From a virus, in the IMG/VR virus record IMGVR_UViG_3300048589_000028, positions 1 to 37,088 of that record: a stretch of DNA of 37,088 nt; one strand, 5' to 3'. The position numbers were made by a program, and so were the translations under genes. Shown piece after piece: positions 5,826-12,965 of this stretch; positions within the stretch are counted from its first letter, which is position 1; every line of letters begins with the position of its first letter. Under the pieces are notes generated by a model. It was not told the origin of the DNA. It ran no database searches and worked only from the letters and a program-made list of their open reading frames with translations.

Positions 5826-6662
5826 ATGAGCAGCACCAAGCTATCAAGCCCCCGTGTGCTGCGCACGGGCAGCCCCCTGCACCTGGAAAGCATCCGCACC
5901 GTGGCACCCGCCGTATTTGCGCAGGAGCCGCACGGCAGCCGTGGCGCACGGTACCTGTACGTGCCCACAATCCAACCGCTCCAGACCCTACTGGACAACG
6001 GCTGGGGCGTGTACGAAGCCAGCCAACAGCGTAGCCGCGCCGCCGACCGCGACCCCTACACTAAGCACATGCTGCGGTTGCGCAAGTTGACCGACTTTAA
6101 CAGCGACGCCTGGAAGGGTGACGGCGTGCCGGAGGTTATCTTGATTAACGCCCACGACGGCACCGCCGCCTACCACATGATTGCGGGGTACTTTCGCTTC
6201 ATCTGCTCCAATGGGATGATGGTCGGCAACAAGATGGCGGGCTTCAAAGTACGTCACACCGTGGGACCACAAACCACCGTGGAAGTGCTTGACGCCGCCG
6301 AGCGCACCGTGACCCAGCGCTTCCCCCTTATGCTGGAGCACGTGGACGCTATGCGGGCCATGGAGCTGAGCAGTGGAGACCAAGAGGAGTTTGCCGCCAC
6401 CGCGCTGAAGCTACGGTACGGCGACACGTTGGCCCCCTTCCAGGCCAACGCGCTACTCACCGCCCGCCGCACCGCTGACGAAGGTGCCAGCGTGTGGAAA
6501 GTGCTGAATCGCATCCAGGAGAATGTGATGTACGGAGGATGGGAGACACGGAGTACCATGTTTGCTCGCCGATCCCAGGTGCGGGCCGTGGAGCGGGTGT
6601 CCGCAGTGACCAAAATCAATGGCGGTATTTGGGACCACGCCACCAAGTTGATTGGTGCCTGA
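5826..6662 (+). CDS. DUF932 phage/plasmid-like protein
   Basis: The 278-residue protein matches the DUF932 (phage/plasmid-like TIGR03299-type) family. It has a diagnostic central segment with HDGTAAYHMIAGYFRFICSN followed by GMMVGN. The family is widespread on phages and plasmids and often sits in replication regions, but its biochemical role is not established. I chose the ATG at 5826 (MSSTKL) because AGGAG lies 7-8 bases upstream; a longer in-frame extension to 5709 lacks support and would overlap the preceding gene. No membrane segments or signal are seen. Confidence 0.85.
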   Translation: MSSTKLSSPRVLRTGSPLHLESIRTVAPAVFAQEPHGSRGARYLYVPTIQPLQTLLDNGWGVYEASQQRSRAADRDPYTKHMLRLRKLTDFNSDAWKGDGVPEVILINAHDGTAAYHMIAGYFRFICSNGMMVGNKMAGFKVRHTVGPQTTVEVLDAAERTVTQRFPLMLEHVDAMRAMELSSGDQEEFAATALKLRYGDTLAPFQANALLTARRTADEGASVWKVLNRIQENVMYGGWETRSTMFARRSQVRAVERVSAVTKINGGIWDHATKLIGA

Positions 6663-6668
6663 ACCCAC

Positions 6669-6697
6669 TTGCGTCCAACCCTGCACCGTGGCACAAT
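6669..6697 (+). promoter_or_regulatory. Weak sigma70-like promoter candidate
   Basis: TTGCGT (6669-6674), 17 bp, then CACAAT (6692-6697), in the 70-base gap before the 6733 gene. The -10 flank GGCACAATAGCTGC resembles minus-strand bases near 183-188 and the site at 17226-17231, suggesting a shared motif. The match is weak, so an operator is an alternative. Confidence 0.35.
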
Positions 6698-6732
6698 AGC
6701 TGCCCGGTGCAAGTTTTCTAGTTAAGGAACAT

Positions 6733-6972
6733 GTGAAGCATTTGTTTGACCATCGTGGGGTGCTGCTCAGCGTGGACTACACCCCCGGCCCTGTGATTGA
6801 GTTCCACAGCGTACACGCCACAGACCATGTTTACCGCACAGTTGGTCCCGATTTGATGCCACTGCTGCACGACACGCTGGTGCGCATGAGCGAAACCACA
6901 GACACTGTGGAGTGCCAAACCTTTCTTTCCTGCATCGTTGACGACATAGAGGCAAGCCATGGCCCTAAATGA
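6733..6972 (+). CDS. Small protein of unknown function, 79 aa
   Basis: The GTG start at 6733 has AAGGAAC upstream; the ATG two bases earlier is followed immediately by TGA and cannot be used. The protein has a beta-rich N-terminal half (GVLLSVDYTPGPVIEFHSVH) and a helical acidic C-terminal half with two cysteines. It overlaps the next gene by 14 bases. A possible promoter lies in the gap before it, so a transcription unit may restart here. I do not recognise the family. Confidence 0.65.
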   Translation: MKHLFDHRGVLLSVDYTPGPVIEFHSVHATDHVYRTVGPDLMPLLHDTLVRMSETTDTVECQTFLSCIVDDIEASHGPK

Positions 6973-7396
6973 CTTACCCCTAAAGATAATTGCCAAGGTG
7001 CAGGCGGGCAAGTCCGTCACCCCCAGCGAACTGGGCACTCTAATTGACATTGCCAAACTGCGCGAAGCCACCCGCCTTGCCGCTGACAAGCACGCCGCCG
7101 CCTGCAAGGCTGATGAGCAGCTTGTCAAGCTGGCTGTGATGGCCGCGCTAAATGAGCAGGAAGTGCGGGGCGCTGCTGGGCGAGAGTTCAGCGCCACCAT
7201 TAAAACTGACGAGGTGCCCACAGTCAAAGACTGGACCCTATTCTACGAGTACATCAGAGCCAATGATGCATTCGATATGCTGGAGCGCCGACCCAGCAAA
7301 GCCGCAGTAAAAGCGCGGTGGGATGACGGCAAAAGCGTCCCCGGGGTTGATAAATTCCCTGTTGACAAGTTACTATTTTCCAAATTGAAAGGCTAG
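6959..7396 (+). CDS. Conserved replication-module protein, 145 aa
   Basis: Residues 15-75 are helical and alanine-rich, probably coiled coil. The C-terminal half has VPTVKDWTLFYEYI, a RRPSKAAVKARW segment and an ending VPGVDKF...LLFSKLKG. I have the impression that related proteins occur beside single-strand-binding and polymerase genes in other phages, without an assigned activity. It starts at ATG 6959 inside the preceding gene and ends 7 bases before the next. The position suggests a partner of the replication proteins downstream, such as an accessory or chaperone role, which is inference. Confidence 0.7.
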   Translation: MALNDLPLKIIAKVQAGKSVTPSELGTLIDIAKLREATRLAADKHAAACKADEQLVKLAVMAALNEQEVRGAAGREFSATIKTDEVPTVKDWTLFYEYIRANDAFDMLERRPSKAAVKARWDDGKSVPGVDKFPVDKLLFSKLKG

Positions 7397-7403
7397 ACCT
7401 ACC

Positions 7404-8336
7404 ATGGCATTTGCAACCAAGGGGGCACCCCCCAACAAAACCGCTCAAAAGGCACCTGTGAGCGCCGCACGTGCACCAGTGGCACCCACCCCTGCCCTGC
7501 GCACGCAACCCGCTCAGGACATTGCCCTGCCCGCCGACCTTATGGCCGAACTGGCCGGTGCCGCTAAGGACGCCGCCGCCAAGGAGCGCCCCGCAGTGGG
7601 CCGCATCAGCCTCAAGTCTGGTGTAATGTCCTACCAAGGCAACGCCATGCCCGACAACGCTATGGAAGTAGTGATTGTGGGAGGCAGTTACCGGAACGTG
7701 TGGTACGCTGGGCGTTACGACTCTGACAACATAGTTAACCCAAGCTGCTTCGCCCTGGCGGCCGCTGAGGAAGACCTTGTGGCCCACGAGAATGTACCGG
7801 ACGACAATGTGCCCGGTGATTCGGACGTTGCCTCACGCGACCCCGACGGCAGCCCGCGAGCTTGCAAGGGCTGCGCCATGGGCGAATGGGGGAGCAGCCC
7901 CACTGGCGGACGGGGCAAGGCGTGTAAGCAGACCCGCCGCCTGATTTTGCTGCCCGCCGATGCGCTGGAGAGTGGCGAGCCCGATGATGTGCTGAAGGCA
8001 GAGATGGCGATCCTTGACGTTCCAGTTACCAGCGTCAAGAATTACGCAAATTTGGTCAGTACGTTGGCGGCTACCCTGAACCTGCCAGTGTGGGCTGTGC
8101 GCACATACGTCAAGGTAGTGCCGAACGCCAAGACCCAGTTTCAGGTTGAGTTTACGCCACTGGCTCCGGCGGGTGATGCGGTGCAAATCCGTGCCCTGAT
8201 GAAGCGGCGTGACGAAGCTATGCGCATGGCCCTTGTGCCTTACGATGGCGTGGGCGGCGAGAATGACCCTGACGCCGGGGCTGCGCCTGCCCCCGCCGCA
8301 CCACTGAAGAACAAGTTTGCCGCCAAGCGGAAATGA
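7404..8336 (+). CDS. Putative ssDNA-binding-type protein with Cys motif
   Basis: This 310-residue protein has a basic, proline/alanine-rich N-terminal tail (1-45). The core contains CKGCAMGEWGSSPTGGRGKA followed by CKQTRRL, a three-Cys cluster (about 153-173) that could bind a metal. The C-terminal tail is rich in Asp, Ala and Pro, ending with a basic KNKFAAKRK. Proteins with this Cys motif sit just before family A polymerases in related phages. Single-stranded DNA binding is my best guess from position and composition, not an established activity. A strong tandem terminator follows the stop codon. Confidence 0.7.
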   Translation: MAFATKGAPPNKTAQKAPVSAARAPVAPTPALRTQPAQDIALPADLMAELAGAAKDAAAKERPAVGRISLKSGVMSYQGNAMPDNAMEVVIVGGSYRNVWYAGRYDSDNIVNPSCFALAAAEEDLVAHENVPDDNVPGDSDVASRDPDGSPRACKGCAMGEWGSSPTGGRGKACKQTRRLILLPADALESGEPDDVLKAEMAILDVPVTSVKNYANLVSTLAATLNLPVWAVRTYVKVVPNAKTQFQVEFTPLAPAGDAVQIRALMKRRDEAMRMALVPYDGVGGENDPDAGAAPAPAAPLKNKFAAKRK

Positions 8337-8345
8337 GTTGTCTCC

Positions 8346-8413
8346 CCACGGGTAAACTTCGCAGTTGCCGCCCGTGGTTTTGCCCCGACGTGATGAGCGT
8401 CGGGGCTCTTTTT
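8346..8413 (+). terminator. Tandem hairpins: intrinsic terminator before DNA polymerase
   Basis: The first hairpin is CCACGGG (8346-8352) with CCCGTGG (8371-8377), followed by TTTTG. The second is GCCCCGACG (8382-8390) with CGTCGGGGC (8398-8406), then TCTTTTT, a textbook intrinsic terminator. The polymerase ribosome site begins at about 8415, so there is no room for a promoter between. Polymerase expression must come from read-through or a promoter inside the upstream gene. Confidence 0.85.
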
Positions 8414-8423
8414 CGGAGAAAAT

Positions 8424-10256
8424 ATGCTGACATTTGACTTTGAGACCGAGGGAATTGTGGGCAACCCTATCCACAACCCGCCGCGCCCGGTGGGGGTCGC
8501 CATTAAAGTGGACGACGAGCCGGGATATTATCTGGCATGGGGGCACCCCACCGGCAACAACTGTTCGTGGGAGGAGGGCAAGTATCAGCTGATGCGCGCC
8601 CTGCGGGCGGACCCCAACTGGCTCGCTCACAACAGCCCCTTTGAAGCCGCCGTGCTGCGCAAGTGGTTCAACGTGCGCAAGGGCAACCCACTCAACTTCC
8701 ACGACACACAGTATCTGGTGTTCTTCTATGACCCGTACGCGCACAGCCTGAGTCTGAAGCCAAGTGCGCAGCGCATCCTGGGCCTTGCGCCGGAGGAGCA
8801 AGATGCCGTGAAGGCTTGGGTAATGGCGAATGTACCCGGCGCTAAGTTGAGCGACTGGGGAGCTCACATAGGCAAAGCCCCCGGCACCCTCGTCGGCCCC
8901 TACGCGGTGGGTGACGTTGACCGTACCAAGGCGCTGTTTGACCACTGCTACGCCTACGCTGAGCAGAACGGCATGGTGGAAGCCTATGAGCGCGAGTTGC
9001 GGCTGGCCCCCATACTGGCCGAAAGCACGGTGCGCGGTACGCGCATTGACTCACAACGACTACAGGAGGAAGCCCGTGTCTACCTTGCGGCAAAGAAAGC
9101 GGCGGAGGAATATGTGTTCCGTCAGCTTGGCGAGTTTAACATTGACAGTGACCGCGAATTTGCAGATGCGCTTGACCGAGCTGGCCAAGTTGACGAATGG
9201 GTACTCACCCCAACGGGTAAGAGATCCACGGCACGCAAGAATTTGGTGGGCAGAATTAAGGATGCTCAGTTGCTTGCGGCCATCGCATACCGGGGTGTTC
9301 TATCAACCTGTCTGGGCACATTCGCCCTTCCCTGGCTGGAGCAAGCTGCTGCGAATAAGGGACGTGTACACCCGCAATGGAATCAGGTGCGTGGAGATAG
9401 AGGTGCGGATGGGGACCTTACCGGCACGCGCACGGGCAGGATGTCATGCCGTGACCCCAACTTGCAGAATATCCCCAACGACTTTGACGGGCTGGCAATA
9501 CCAGACTTTATTCGCCCAATCGTCGGAGACCTAAACCCGGTGATACTCATGCGGCGGTACATGCTGCCGGAGGAGGGACACACTTGGTTGAAGCGGGACT
9601 TTGCCGCGCAGGAGATGCGCATCATGGCCCACTTTGCCGAGGGCAAGCTGTACGAGGCCTATCAGCGCGACCCCAACGTGGACCCCCACGACATGGTGCG
9701 GGGCATTATTCGCGAGCTAACCGGGCAGGAAATGCCGCGCAAGTACGTGAAGATTACGGGCTTCGGCATCATGTATGGGCGGGGCATCGCCAACTTGTCC
9801 GCCGCGCTGGGCGTGCCAGACCACGAAGGTAAGGGCGTGCGGGATGCGTACTTTGCCGCGCTACCGGAGGTCAAACAGCTGAGCCAAGCCACGCGCAATG
9901 CGGGCAAGTCGGGCACAGGCATCCGCACCTGGGGTGGCCGGGTGTACTTCCGTGAGCCAGACCCCACCGGGCGTGACCTGAGCTACAAGCTGCTGAACTA
10001 CCTTATCCAGGGCAGCGCCGCCGACCAAACCAAGCAATCCGCAATTGACTGGTACAATACCAAGGGGGCCAACGATCATTTGCTGTGCTTGGTGCATGAC
10101 GAAGATAACATAAGCGCCCCTATTGGGGAGGAGCGGCGGGCTATGCGGCTGCTGCGCGAGGCGATGGATGCTGACAGGTTCGACGTGCCCTTCCGCTCGG
10201 AGGGATTCTCTGGCCCCAACTGGGCTGACATTAAAGGATTTGATGATGAATGCTGA
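8424..10256 (+). CDS. Family A DNA polymerase with 3'-5' exonuclease domain
   Basis: This is the replicative polymerase. The exonuclease domain has Asp5/Glu7 (TFDFETEG), an ExoII-like HNSPFE (69-74, with Glu where Asp is usual) and an ExoIII-like YAVGDVDRT near 160-168. The polymerase motifs are complete: A is DFAAQEMRIMAH with Asp392, B is RKYVKITGFGIMYG (439-452), and C is VHDED (557-561) with the catalytic His-Asp-Glu. At 610 residues it is compact, lacking a 5'-3' exonuclease, as in T7-like polymerases. The ATG at 8424 has GGAG 7 bases upstream. The next gene starts inside its last codons. Confidence 0.95.
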   Translation: MLTFDFETEGIVGNPIHNPPRPVGVAIKVDDEPGYYLAWGHPTGNNCSWEEGKYQLMRALRADPNWLAHNSPFEAAVLRKWFNVRKGNPLNFHDTQYLVFFYDPYAHSLSLKPSAQRILGLAPEEQDAVKAWVMANVPGAKLSDWGAHIGKAPGTLVGPYAVGDVDRTKALFDHCYAYAEQNGMVEAYERELRLAPILAESTVRGTRIDSQRLQEEARVYLAAKKAAEEYVFRQLGEFNIDSDREFADALDRAGQVDEWVLTPTGKRSTARKNLVGRIKDAQLLAAIAYRGVLSTCLGTFALPWLEQAAANKGRVHPQWNQVRGDRGADGDLTGTRTGRMSCRDPNLQNIPNDFDGLAIPDFIRPIVGDLNPVILMRRYMLPEEGHTWLKRDFAAQEMRIMAHFAEGKLYEAYQRDPNVDPHDMVRGIIRELTGQEMPRKYVKITGFGIMYGRGIANLSAALGVPDHEGKGVRDAYFAALPEVKQLSQATRNAGKSGTGIRTWGGRVYFREPDPTGRDLSYKLLNYLIQGSAADQTKQSAIDWYNTKGANDHLLCLVHDEDNISAPIGEERRAMRLLREAMDADRFDVPFRSEGFSGPNWADIKGFDDEC

Positions 10257-10974
10257 AGTAAAACCCTTCCGCTGGAGTTTTAGCCAGTGGGAAACATACA
10301 ACGGATGCCCCGCAAAATGGAAGTACCGCAGTGTGTTGAAGCTGCCAAGTGCCCCACCCGGCCCCGCCGCCGCACGCGGGCTGAAGATACATGACACCAT
10401 CGAGAACTACATTGGGCAGCGGGCGGAAGAGGCCCACAAAGACATCAGCCCCAAATACTACGGGGTGTTTGATGCCTTCCGCAACCACCCAAACGGCGAA
10501 CGCCACTGTGAGTACCGCATGGCGCTCAGCAACGACTGGGAAATTGCTGGGCCACTGACTGCCGCTAAGACGTGGTGTGTTATGGTTCTGGACGCTGTGC
10601 GGGTGGGGGACGATGCCAAGGGGCCACACGAAAAGCGCACCACCCCGCTGATTGCCCATGTTGGTGAGTGGAAGAGTGGTAAGCCCAAGGACACTCACGT
10701 TGACCAGCGCAAGCTCTACGCCCTGGGCAGCTTGCTGAAGTGGCACTGGGTTGATGAAGTGCATGTGACCACCTATTACGTGGAGGACACCGCCCCGCCC
10801 GAGCGGCTGAAGGTAGCCAACACCGCCAGCGCCAACGAGAAGCTGAAGACCCTGTGGCGCTCCCGCACTGACCTGATGCAGTCGGATAAGCTGTGTGCAC
10901 CCAAGCCTGGGATAGCCTGCAACTGGTGCGACTACAGCAAGAAGAAAGGTGGCCCCTGTGTCTTCGGCGGTTAA
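10246..10974 (+). CDS. Cas4-like PD-(D/E)XK nuclease with Fe-S cysteines
   Basis: This 242-residue protein resembles the Cas4/AddB-type exonuclease family. The N-terminus has SFSQWETYNGCPAKWKY (Cys21), and the core has VMVLDAV and HVGEWKSGK, giving probable catalytic Asp, Glu and Lys. The C-terminus has CNWCDY and GPC (Cys225, Cys228, Cys238). Four cysteines in this arrangement typically hold a 4Fe-4S cluster. It probably processes DNA ends during replication or recombination. The start is one of two consecutive ATGs (10243 or 10246); I chose the second for spacing from AAAGGA. It overlaps the polymerase gene by 11 bases. Confidence 0.82.
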   Translation: MNAEVKPFRWSFSQWETYNGCPAKWKYRSVLKLPSAPPGPAAARGLKIHDTIENYIGQRAEEAHKDISPKYYGVFDAFRNHPNGERHCEYRMALSNDWEIAGPLTAAKTWCVMVLDAVRVGDDAKGPHEKRTTPLIAHVGEWKSGKPKDTHVDQRKLYALGSLLKWHWVDEVHVTTYYVEDTAPPERLKVANTASANEKLKTLWRSRTDLMQSDKLCAPKPGIACNWCDYSKKKGGPCVFGG

Positions 10975-11227
10975 GCGAGTGCTGCATCTGTGCGCTACGG
11001 GGGAGCAGGCCCGCCGCAAGATGTACGACTTCTTCCGGGCAAATCCGGGCAGTATGGCCGAGCAGGTGAAGTGTAGCGTGCGGGTGGGGGATGAGTATCA
11101 CATATTCCGCAGCGTGCTAAACACCACGGGCACCATTGGGCTGACCTTCCACGCTGTGGTGATGGAGGGCATCTTGGCTGGGCAGCCCGTACCCCCTCAA
11201 GTGCTGGCGCGCATCCGCGATGCTTGA
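10958..11227 (+). CDS. Small protein between two nuclease genes, 89 aa
   Basis: The frame overlaps the 3' end of the Cas4-like gene and, by 8 bases, the start of VRR-NUC. GTG at 10958 is preceded by AAAGG at 9 bases; GTG at 10949 is an alternative that would add three residues. The protein has a basic helix (QARRKMYDFFRANPG) and a mixed C-terminal part (DEYHIFRSVLNTTGTIGLTF). No family is recognised. It may be an accessory factor for the neighbouring nucleases, a guess from position only. Confidence 0.6.
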   Translation: MSSAVKRVLHLCATGEQARRKMYDFFRANPGSMAEQVKCSVRVGDEYHIFRSVLNTTGTIGLTFHAVVMEGILAGQPVPPQVLARIRDA

Positions 11228-11513
11228 GAAAGAGATAGAGCGGAGGGTGGTAAGGTGGCTGCGGGAGCGTGGCTGCATCTGCCTCAAGCTAAATCTTATT
11301 GGGAGCACTGGCTGGCCTGACCGGCTGGTGCTCGCCAAGGGTGGGCGCATGTTCTTTCTAGAGCTGAAGCGCCCCGGCGAACGGCTCCGCCGCAACCAGC
11401 CAGAGCGAGTGGACCTGTTACGAAATTATGGTTTCTTTGTAGGAGTATATGATGACACAGACGAATGCATTGCCAAGTTGGAAGCCACGTTCTTTCCAAA
11501 AAGAGGGGATTAA
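11220..11513 (+). CDS. VRR-NUC domain nuclease
   Basis: This 97-residue stand-alone VRR-NUC protein belongs to the PD-(D/E)XK nuclease superfamily, which includes structure-specific nucleases such as FAN1. Key motifs are GSTGWPDRLVL, giving the catalytic Asp, and FFLELKRPGERLRRNQ, giving Glu-x-Lys and the trailing Gln. The ATG at 11220 overlaps the preceding gene by 8 bases. Its last 65 bases overlap the SNF2-type helicase gene. Phages often encode this pair side by side, suggesting that helicase and nuclease act on the same branched DNA. Confidence 0.92.
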   Translation: MLEKEIERRVVRWLRERGCICLKLNLIGSTGWPDRLVLAKGGRMFFLELKRPGERLRRNQPERVDLLRNYGFFVGVYDDTDECIAKLEATFFPKRGD

Positions 11514-12867
11514 GCTGGGGCTGGGACAGGCCGCGTTGGGGCTGCTGCTGCCCCCGGGCGCGGGCAAAACCTCCATGGTTTACATGCTCATCAAGGTGCT
11601 GATGGCGCAGGGGTTCATCAAGCGGGCGCTGGTCATTTGTCCGGTGCGGCCCATGCTGCGCGTGTGGCCCCACCAGAAAGACCGCTTTGCCGAGTTTGCC
11701 GACCTCCGCGTGAACGTACTGCACGGCAAAGATAAGGAGCAGCAGCTTGTGGAGGATGATGTTGACATCTCTGTCATAAACCCGGAGGGGCTGGCGTGGC
11801 TCTTCGCCGCTGACAAAGACATGAAGCCGGACCCTGTGCGCATGAAGTGGCTGGCCTCCCGCTATGACATGTTGGTGGTAGATGAGTCAACCAAGTTCAA
11901 GAACAGTCAATCCAATCGCTTCAAGCTGCTCAAGGCGCTTGTGCCTAAGTTCAAGCGGCGGTACATCCTCACAGGCACCCCCACCCCCAAGGGGCTGATG
12001 GACCTATTTGGACAAGTGTACATCCTGGACGAGGGGCAGTCATTGGGCAGGTACATTACACACTTCCGCACCAAGTACTTCTTCCCCAGTGGGTACGGCG
12101 GGTACGACTGGCAACTGATGCCTGACGGAGAGCAGCGCATACTGGACGCGGTGGCCCCGCTTGTGTTCCGGCGTGACCTGAAGGATGCGGAGATTGACCT
12201 GCCCGAGATTGTGTGGGATGACATATGGGTAGATCTGCCACCCGCTGCCATGAAGCTCTACCGCCAGATGGAAGACGACATGGTGGCGCGCATGGATGAG
12301 GGGAGTGTTGTGGCTGAGAACGGGGCCGTGGCAAGTGGCAAATGCCGACAAATTGCAAACGGTAATCTGATTGACACGGAGACTGGTGAGTGGCGCAAGG
12401 TGCACGCCGAAAAGGTGGATGCCCTGGTGGAGCTGATTGAGCAGTTGCAAGGGGAGCCGTGCTTGGTGACTTACGAGTTTAAGTCCGACGCTGCCGACAT
12501 CATGGCCGCGCTGAAGTGCCCCAACATCAGCAGCGGCAGCGCCAAGAAGGATGACAAGAACATTGAGCACTTCAGCCGTGGGTTGCTGCCCGTGGTCATT
12601 GGCAACCCGGCCAGCATCGCCCTGGGGATTGATGGCTTGCAGGACAGCTGCTGTCACATCGCCATGGTGGGCTGCACCTGGAAGCTGCAAGACTACATCC
12701 AGGTGATTGACCGCATCCGCAGGCAGGGCAGCAAGTCAAAGCGGGTGTGGGTCCACCGCATACTTGCGCGACACACTCTGGACGAGCGCATGGTAAAGGT
12801 GCTGGAGCAGCGGGAAGCCACACAGGACAACTTTATGGACTTGCTGAAGGCCATGCGCAAGCAATAG
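11449..12867 (+). CDS. SNF2-type superfamily 2 helicase
   Basis: The motifs are in SF2 order: Walker A LLPPGAGKTS (about 34-43), motif II VVDESTKF (DEST rather than DEAH), motif III LTGTPTPKGLMDLFGQ, and motif VI QVIDRIRRQGSKSK near the C-terminus. At 472 residues it has both RecA-like lobes and little else. It probably remodels or translocates on DNA in replication or recombination. AGGAG lies just before two possible ATGs (11449 and 11452); the second has better spacing. It overlaps VRR-NUC by 65 bases. A 98-base gap with only a small TAGCC/GGCTA hairpin (12911-12926) follows. Confidence 0.9.
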   Translation: MMTQTNALPSWKPRSFQKEGIKLGLGQAALGLLLPPGAGKTSMVYMLIKVLMAQGFIKRALVICPVRPMLRVWPHQKDRFAEFADLRVNVLHGKDKEQQLVEDDVDISVINPEGLAWLFAADKDMKPDPVRMKWLASRYDMLVVDESTKFKNSQSNRFKLLKALVPKFKRRYILTGTPTPKGLMDLFGQVYILDEGQSLGRYITHFRTKYFFPSGYGGYDWQLMPDGEQRILDAVAPLVFRRDLKDAEIDLPEIVWDDIWVDLPPAAMKLYRQMEDDMVARMDEGSVVAENGAVASGKCRQIANGNLIDTETGEWRKVHAEKVDALVELIEQLQGEPCLVTYEFKSDAADIMAALKCPNISSGSAKKDDKNIEHFSRGLLPVVIGNPASIALGIDGLQDSCCHIAMVGCTWKLQDYIQVIDRIRRQGSKSKRVWVHRILARHTLDERMVKVLEQREATQDNFMDLLKAMRKQ

Positions 12868-12965
12868 GTAAAAGCTATGGGTCTGCATTGCTTCATATCA
12901 AAATACAATTAGCCCTACAAGGCTAGATTGGGCATACTACGTACTCTAGTTTACAAGTTACTGAG

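Noticed and set aside
7833-8945. 370-codon minus-strand frame opposite the Cys-motif protein and polymerase
   Set aside because: It runs antisense to two well-supported genes and across a strong terminator, with Arg/Gly/His-rich composition and no recognisable motif.
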